Source of the DNA: Deltaproteobacteria bacterium
Lineage (GTDB): Bacteria > Myxococcota_A > Polyangia > Polyangiales > Ga0077539
Reading direction: 5' to 3'
NCBI GenBank assembly: GCA_947477565.1
Contig: CANJUR010000001.1
Location: 215,996-279,995 of the forward strand
Length of the DNA stretch: 64,000 bases
The position numbers and the translations under genes were made by a program. This document shows, one piece after another, positions 60,054 to 64,000 of this stretch (positions are counted from its first letter, which is position 1; each line of letters begins with the position of its first letter). The notes under the pieces were generated by a model. It made no database searches. It was given only the letters and a program-made list of their open reading frames with translations, and had not been told where the DNA came from.

Positions 60054-60686
60054 CTACGAAGTCGGCATCACCGTGCGCTGCCAGGTATCGAGGGCTTCCT
60101 CGAAGAGCGTCGGCTCGGGTCGCCGACCGACCGCCGCGAACTCCGTCGCCACGCGCGGGCTCGGCGCTGACACGGGAGTCACCACCGGCCCCATCGTTAC
60201 CATCGGAGTAAAGCCAACGATGGACCGGAGGCCCACCGCGAGGTGGTGCGCCGCGCCCGGGCGCAGGCCGCTCACGAAGGACTCACCCGCCCCGGGGCTG
60301 ATGGCCTCCTCGCGCTCGTCGCGCCGCAGCCGCGCCCCGTCTACCCAGAGCGACACGACCACCAGCACCTGCGTCGATTCCGCGAGCGCCGCGCTCCCGA
60401 CGGACCACCGCGCGTAGACCGTCGTCGGGTCTACCGCGTGGGCCATCGCGGTCACGACGACCGGCTCTGCGATCTCCGGTTCACCGAGCAGCCGGAGTCC
60501 GCGCGCGGCCTCGGCGTCCGCGGGATCCTTCGCCAGCACCGCGCGAAACACCTCCCGCGCTGCGTCGCTGCGACCTTGCCCCAGCAGCACGTGGCCCATC
60601 GTCGCCGTCGCGAACTCAGGCGACAGCACATTGGCCTCGCCGTCCTCGTCCTCGAAGGTCACCGCCTCGTCGTTTGCTCTGCTCAT
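60054..60686 (-). CDS. TPR-like cytoplasmic protein
   Basis: A 210-residue protein, ATG 60686, 6 bases after the ribF stop on the minus strand. Residues about 25-65 read like a single tetratricopeptide unit (MGHVLLGQGRSDAAREVFRA, VLAKDPADAEAARGL). The remainder is a beta-rich domain (VYARWSVGSAALAESTQVLV) with no family recognised. Cotranscription with ribF is likely. Confidence 0.65.
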   Translation of the reverse strand: MSRANDEAVTFEDEDGEANVLSPEFATATMGHVLLGQGRSDAAREVFRAVLAKDPADAEAARGLRLLGEPEIAEPVVVTAMAHAVDPTTVYARWSVGSAALAESTQVLVVVSLWVDGARLRRDEREEAISPGAGESFVSGLRPGAAHHLAVGLRSIVGFTPMVTMGPVVTPVSAPSPRVATEFAAVGRRPEPTLFEEALDTWQRTVMPTS

Positions 60687-60692
60687 GTCGTC

Positions 60693-61631
60693 CTACCTGC
60701 CTTCTCCGCCAACCAGCGCGCCGCGCGCCGCCGTCACGTCCGCCACGATCTGCGCCTTGAGCGCCTCCACCCCGTCGAATCGCCGCTCGTCCCGCAATCG
60801 CGCGACGAAGGTCACGCGCAGCGTGCGGCCGTACAGGTCAACCTCCGTGTCGAGCAGGTGCGCCTCCAGGCTTCGGCCCGCACGAAACGTCGGCCGTGCG
60901 CCGAGGTTCATCACGGCCGGGTGGTCCACCGGACCGTCCGCCCCGAGCACGCTCACCCGCACGGCGTAGACGCCATCCTTCGGGAGGGCTTCGCACTCCG
61001 TAGCGAGGTTTGCCGTTGGGAATCCCAGCGTGCGCCCACGGCGGTGCCCGGTGATCACCAGTCCATCGAGGTCGTAGTCGCGGCCGAGCAGCGTCTTCGC
61101 CAGGGGCAGGTCGCCATCCGCGAGGGCGGTACGCACCCGCGACGAACTCACAGGAATCGCCCCCTCCTCCAGCGGCGCCACGACATGCGCGCGAAAGCCC
61201 CACCGCGCCGCAAGCGTGGCGAGCATGGCGCCGTTGCCCTCGCGGTTGCGTCCGAAGCGAAAGTCTTCACCGACGAAGACCTCCCGCGCCCGCAGGCCAA
61301 GCACCACCTGCTGGACAAACTCCTCTGGCGACTGCGACGCGAAGGACAGGTCGAAGCGCTGCACCACCACCGCGTCCACGCCGGTTCCGCGGAGCAGTTC
61401 GAGCTTGCGGTCGAGGCCTACCACCAGGGGCGAAGCACGGTCCGGCGCGAGGACGCGCGTGGGATGCGGGTCGAAGGTCAGCGCGACAGCCTCGCCACCA
61501 AAAACACGCGCAGCGGCCTGCACGCGATCGAGGAGATGGCGGTGCCCACGATGGACGCCATCGAAGTTGCCGATGGCAAGGGCGGTGGGCGCGCTCAAGC
61601 GAGCGGCGCGAAAATCATGGGCGATCCACAT
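60693..61631 (-). CDS. ribF: Bifunctional riboflavin kinase / FAD synthetase
   Basis: A 312-residue enzyme making FMN then FAD. The N-terminal FAD synthetase domain has the nucleotidyltransferase motif ALAIGNFDGVHRGHRHLLDR and LTFDPHPTRVLAP; VFVGEDFRFGRNREGN and VSSSRVRTALADGDL complete it. The riboflavin kinase domain follows with GRTLGFPTANLA (PTAN) and EAHLLDTEVDLYGRTLRVTF. Length and order are standard. It lies 48 bases downstream of phoD on the same strand and 6 bases upstream of the TPR gene. Confidence 0.93.
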   Translation of the reverse strand: MWIAHDFRAARLSAPTALAIGNFDGVHRGHRHLLDRVQAAARVFGGEAVALTFDPHPTRVLAPDRASPLVVGLDRKLELLRGTGVDAVVVQRFDLSFASQSPEEFVQQVVLGLRAREVFVGEDFRFGRNREGNGAMLATLAARWGFRAHVVAPLEEGAIPVSSSRVRTALADGDLPLAKTLLGRDYDLDGLVITGHRRGRTLGFPTANLATECEALPKDGVYAVRVSVLGADGPVDHPAVMNLGARPTFRAGRSLEAHLLDTEVDLYGRTLRVTFVARLRDERRFDGVEALKAQIVADVTAARGALVGGEGR

Positions 61632-61679
61632 GGCAATGACTGGCGGGAGACTACGGGCGGACGGGGGAATTGTCCCGCT

Positions 61680-63386
61680 TCACGCGACTTCGGCGGGTGC
61701 CGCGGCGGGGGCGTCGGCGGGGGCCAGGGCGGCCATGGAGTCGCGCTCCAGGTGGTTGCGCCCGGGCACCGTCGAAAAGGCCCCGGAGAAGCCGTCCGTG
61801 GTCGCGTCCGGGAGGAATGTGGTGCCGTGCTCGAAGTGGAAGAATGCGCCCTGCAGCCGCGTCTGGGTCACGTCGAGGATGACGTAGCCGCGTCGCACGA
61901 GGTCGAAGTACTTCATGTGCGTGTTGCGCGCGAGGAGCGACAGCGCCGTGGTGGTGACGATGCCCGGGGGAAACCCCGGCGACGTGATGGCGGGGCAGAC
62001 GAACTCCACCGCGAGGGAGCCACGGCCGGTGGCCGGGTCGTAGGTGGCCGTGTTCGTCGGGGTCTCCGTGAGGTCCATCGCCCAGGACGAGTGGATGTCG
62101 CCGGTGAGCACCACGACGTCGTTGATCTGCATCGAGCGCAGCAGCGAGAAGAAGCGCGTACGCGCCGCGGGGTAGCCGTCCCAGGCGTCGGTGTTCAAGA
62201 ACTGCGGCAGCTGACCCATCATCACCTGCTGCCCGACTACCTTCCAGGTCGCGCGCGACGTCGTGATCTGCTCCTGCAGCCACTGCTCCTGCGCCGTGCC
62301 GAGAATCGTGCGCATCGGGTCGTTGAACGGCGGGTTCATCCCGGTGGTCTGCAACTGCCGCCCCCAGATACGCGTGTCGAGCATCACCAGGTCGAGCAGC
62401 GAGCCGAACTGCAGGCGCCGGTAGATCCGCCCGTCGCTCTGCTCGCGGATGGGCATCCACTCGAAGTACGCCTGCTCCGCGGCGGCCTTGCGTGCGGCCC
62501 AGTCGCCCTGGGTCATGGGCGTGTGGTTCTCCGCGCCGCCCTCCCAGGAGTTGTTCGCAAACTCGTGGTCGTCCCAGACCGTGATGAACGGGTGCTGCTG
62601 GTGCGCCGCCCGCAGGTCGGCGTCGCGCTTGTAGTGCGCGTGGCGGCGGCGGTAGTCCGAGAGCGAGACGATCTCCATCGGCGGGTCGTACTCCCGCACG
62701 TCGCCGTACTGCCCGTTGCCATACTCGTAGATGTAATCCCCGAGGTGCAGCACGGCATCGAGGTCGAGCCGCCGGGAGAGCGCGCGGTACACGTGGAAGT
62801 ACCCGTGCGCCATGCTCGCGCAGGAGATCACCGCGAGCCGCGCGCGGTCGACGGTGCCACTCGGCGCGGTGCGGGTGCGCCCCACCGGCGAGGTCATCCC
62901 ATTGGCGCGGAAGCGATAGTAGTAGGTCGTCCCCGCGGTGAGCCCCGTCGCGTCGACCTTCACGGTGTGGTCCCGTGCCGCGGTGGTGGTGAAGGTGCCC
63001 ATCGCGACGATGGCCGCGAAGTCCACGGTGCGCGCGATCTCCCACGTCACCACCACGTCACCGGTCATCCCCGCCGGGAGCGTCACCCGCGTCCACAGGA
63101 TCACCGCTCCGGGCATCGGATCGCCGCTCGCGACGCCGTGTAGAAACACCGTCCCGCTGCGCATCTCGGCGTCGCCGCGCAGCACGTCGCGGCCGGCGTC
63201 GACGCCCACGTCGGCCTCGCTGGCATCGAAGCCTGCATCGGCGCCCCCGTCGCTGCCCATCCCGAGGTCGCTCACCGCGGCGTCCGCCCCCGCTTGTGCA
63301 GGATCATCCGAGCAGCCCGCCGCCACCAACCCCGCGGCGCCCACACACTGCAACAGTTCTCGGCGAGTCAGCGTCGACGACATCAT
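61680..63386 (-). CDS. phoD: PhoD-like alkaline phosphatase/phosphodiesterase with Tat signal
   Basis: A 568-residue phosphoesterase. The N-terminus TRRELLQCVGAAGLVAAGC is a twin-arginine signal and also ends in a Cys that could be lipidated; an Asp/Ala/Gly-rich linker follows (residues 25-70). The PhoD catalytic core is recognised by VFLHGVASGDPMPGAVILWT, LAVISCASMAHGYFHVYRAL, AVLHLGDYIYEYGNGQYG, ITVWDDHEFANNSWEGGAEN and VVVLTGDIHSSWAMDL, which supply the Fe/Ca-binding Asp/Asn/His residues. Acts in the periplasm or at the cell surface to release phosphate. Gene neighbours (ribF) give no regulatory clue; no Pho box was identified. Confidence 0.9.
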   Translation of the reverse strand: MMSSTLTRRELLQCVGAAGLVAAGCSDDPAQAGADAAVSDLGMGSDGGADAGFDASEADVGVDAGRDVLRGDAEMRSGTVFLHGVASGDPMPGAVILWTRVTLPAGMTGDVVVTWEIARTVDFAAIVAMGTFTTTAARDHTVKVDATGLTAGTTYYYRFRANGMTSPVGRTRTAPSGTVDRARLAVISCASMAHGYFHVYRALSRRLDLDAVLHLGDYIYEYGNGQYGDVREYDPPMEIVSLSDYRRRHAHYKRDADLRAAHQQHPFITVWDDHEFANNSWEGGAENHTPMTQGDWAARKAAAEQAYFEWMPIREQSDGRIYRRLQFGSLLDLVMLDTRIWGRQLQTTGMNPPFNDPMRTILGTAQEQWLQEQITTSRATWKVVGQQVMMGQLPQFLNTDAWDGYPAARTRFFSLLRSMQINDVVVLTGDIHSSWAMDLTETPTNTATYDPATGRGSLAVEFVCPAITSPGFPPGIVTTTALSLLARNTHMKYFDLVRRGYVILDVTQTRLQGAFFHFEHGTTFLPDATTDGFSGAFSTVPGRNHLERDSMAALAPADAPAAAPAEVA

Positions 63387-63614
63387 TGATTCTCCAGCGG
63401 CGGTGTCCCCGGCGCGGAGCGTCTACTACCCTGCCGACGCCGCGGCTGCATCCCTCCCGGGCAGACTTCGGCCTGGACGGCCCGGGGGCGCTCCGCCGGG
63501 AGTGACGGCAGAAACGTCACGACCCCTCTCGTCTCCCCCAGCCGGGCCTTTGAGGGGCCACGGTGCGAGGGACGAGAAGGGTCGTTGCGGTAATAGAGGG
63601 GTGGAGAGAGAGAA

Positions 63615-63737
63615 TCAGGCGGTCGCAGGCGCGAGGGTCGCAACGGCTGCCGCCTGGTTACGGCGGAGACGCGCTTCCTTCGTGCGACGACGATGCTTCT
63701 CTTTACGACGAGCACGCGGATTTTGAGGAGAACCCAT
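63615..63737 (-). CDS. Very basic 40-residue protein, possibly ribosome-associated
   Basis: ATG 63737 encodes 40 residues, with RARRKEKHRRRTKEARLRRN near the N-terminal end and a hydrophobic Ala-rich tail. Of nine Arg codons, seven are CGT and two CGC, and the 5' codons (GGT TCT CCT CAA AAT) are unusually T/A-rich for this genome. Such codon choice is typical of highly expressed ribosomal genes, so a bTHX-like or other ribosome-bound role is plausible, but no match to a named family is claimed. The Shine-Dalgarno is weak (GAGCGG). Confidence 0.5.
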   Translation of the reverse strand: MGSPQNPRARRKEKHRRRTKEARLRRNQAAAVATLAPATA

Positions 63738-63787
63738 GGCCGCTCGACTATCGCATCGCGACCGTTTTGTACAGACGTCAGCGACGA

Positions 63788-64000
63788 CTATTGATCGCCA
63801 CGGCTGGGAGCTCCCACCGAAGCGGGAATGTATTGCCGTCCGCGGGGGCAGCCGACGGCCGCCGTGGTGCGTCCATCGACGCGGGTGCGCGCGATAATGA
63901 ACTGCACACGCCGGTTGCGAGCCCACGCCTCGGCGTTGGAACGCGGATCCACGGGGCAGAGTTCGCCGTAGCCCGCGGCCACGAGCCGGGTGGCCGCGAC
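63788..64000 (-). CDS. OmpA-family C-terminal domain protein, partial at window edge
   Basis: The minus frame is open to the right edge and reads VAATRLVAAGYGELCPVDPR, then SNAEAWARNRRVQFIIARTR. GYGE...P...N..A..RNRRVQF is the end of the OmpA/MotB peptidoglycan-binding domain. About 70 C-terminal residues are visible; the start and the rest lie beyond 64000. It continues after the domain with a short tail. Likely an outer-membrane/peptidoglycan anchoring protein. Confidence 0.8.
   Translation of the reverse strand, partial: VAATRLVAAGYGELCPVDPRSNAEAWARNRRVQFIIARTRVDGRTTAAVGCPRGRQYIPASVGAPSRGDQ

Overview
The window is high-GC bacterial DNA (hand-counted rows in ordinary genes reach about 77% G+C). 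Its content suggests a myxobacterium, probably of the Polyangiales/Sandaracinus type. The support is many lipoproteins with Asp/Ala/Gly-rich linkers, Stig1-like and DUF4215-like cysteine-rich secreted proteins, a Hanks-type Ser/Thr kinase, a sigma-32-like factor with an acidic N-terminal extension, and a large surface metalloprotease. The taxonomic placement is inference; no rRNA or tRNA gene was recognised.

Layout. 1-6.9 kb: the distal half of a type II secretion operon (gspH-I-J-K-L-M-N), with genes overlapping or nearly touching. 7-10 kb: an MFS transporter and small unknown genes. 9.9-13.7 kb: an accessory patch with a triple 21-bp palindrome array beside a possible DNA-binding protein, a lower-GC gene for a predicted PD-(D/E)XK nuclease, dispersed repeats and a broken Ser/Thr kinase gene. 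13.7-28.4 kb: surface proteins (1,544-residue zinc metalloprotease, FG-GAP/ASPIC protein, FGE-fold lipoprotein, cysteine-rich proteins, DUF2490 barrel) and a thioesterase, with an IS91-like remnant at 19 kb. 28.5-31.2 kb: a methyltransferase, then two nested IS91-type remnants. 31.4-35.9 kb: RpoH-like sigma factor, rsmI, a membrane protein and trpS. 36.4-46.9 kb: FGE-fold lipoprotein, c-type cytochrome lipoprotein, TonB-dependent receptor diverging from a TPR lipoprotein, Ser/Thr kinase, radical SAM/SPASM enzyme, lipoprotein and pyrE. 47-53.2 kb: a 1,437-residue lipoprotein built from about twenty 43-residue, 8-Cys repeats, then a lipoprotein hydrolase. 53.2-59.3 kb: acyl-CoA dehydrogenase, ThDP-dependent enzyme, NAD(P)-dependent epimerase and a PhzF-like protein. 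59.3-64 kb: secreted protein, TPR protein, ribF, phoD, a very basic 40-residue protein and the end of an OmpA-family protein.

How the parts fit. The type II system exports folded proteins across the outer membrane, and the window is rich in proteins destined for the envelope or exterior. A link between the two is plausible but not shown. Housekeeping genes (trpS, rsmI, ribF, pyrE) are scattered among this accessory surface gene set.

The items that most merit a second look are the palindrome array beside the 243-residue protein at 10.2-11.0 kb, the low-GC nuclease-like gene, the two IS91-like remnants that share the same frame break, the dispersed intergenic repeat families, and the small Arg-rich protein at 63.6 kb with CGT-biased codons.
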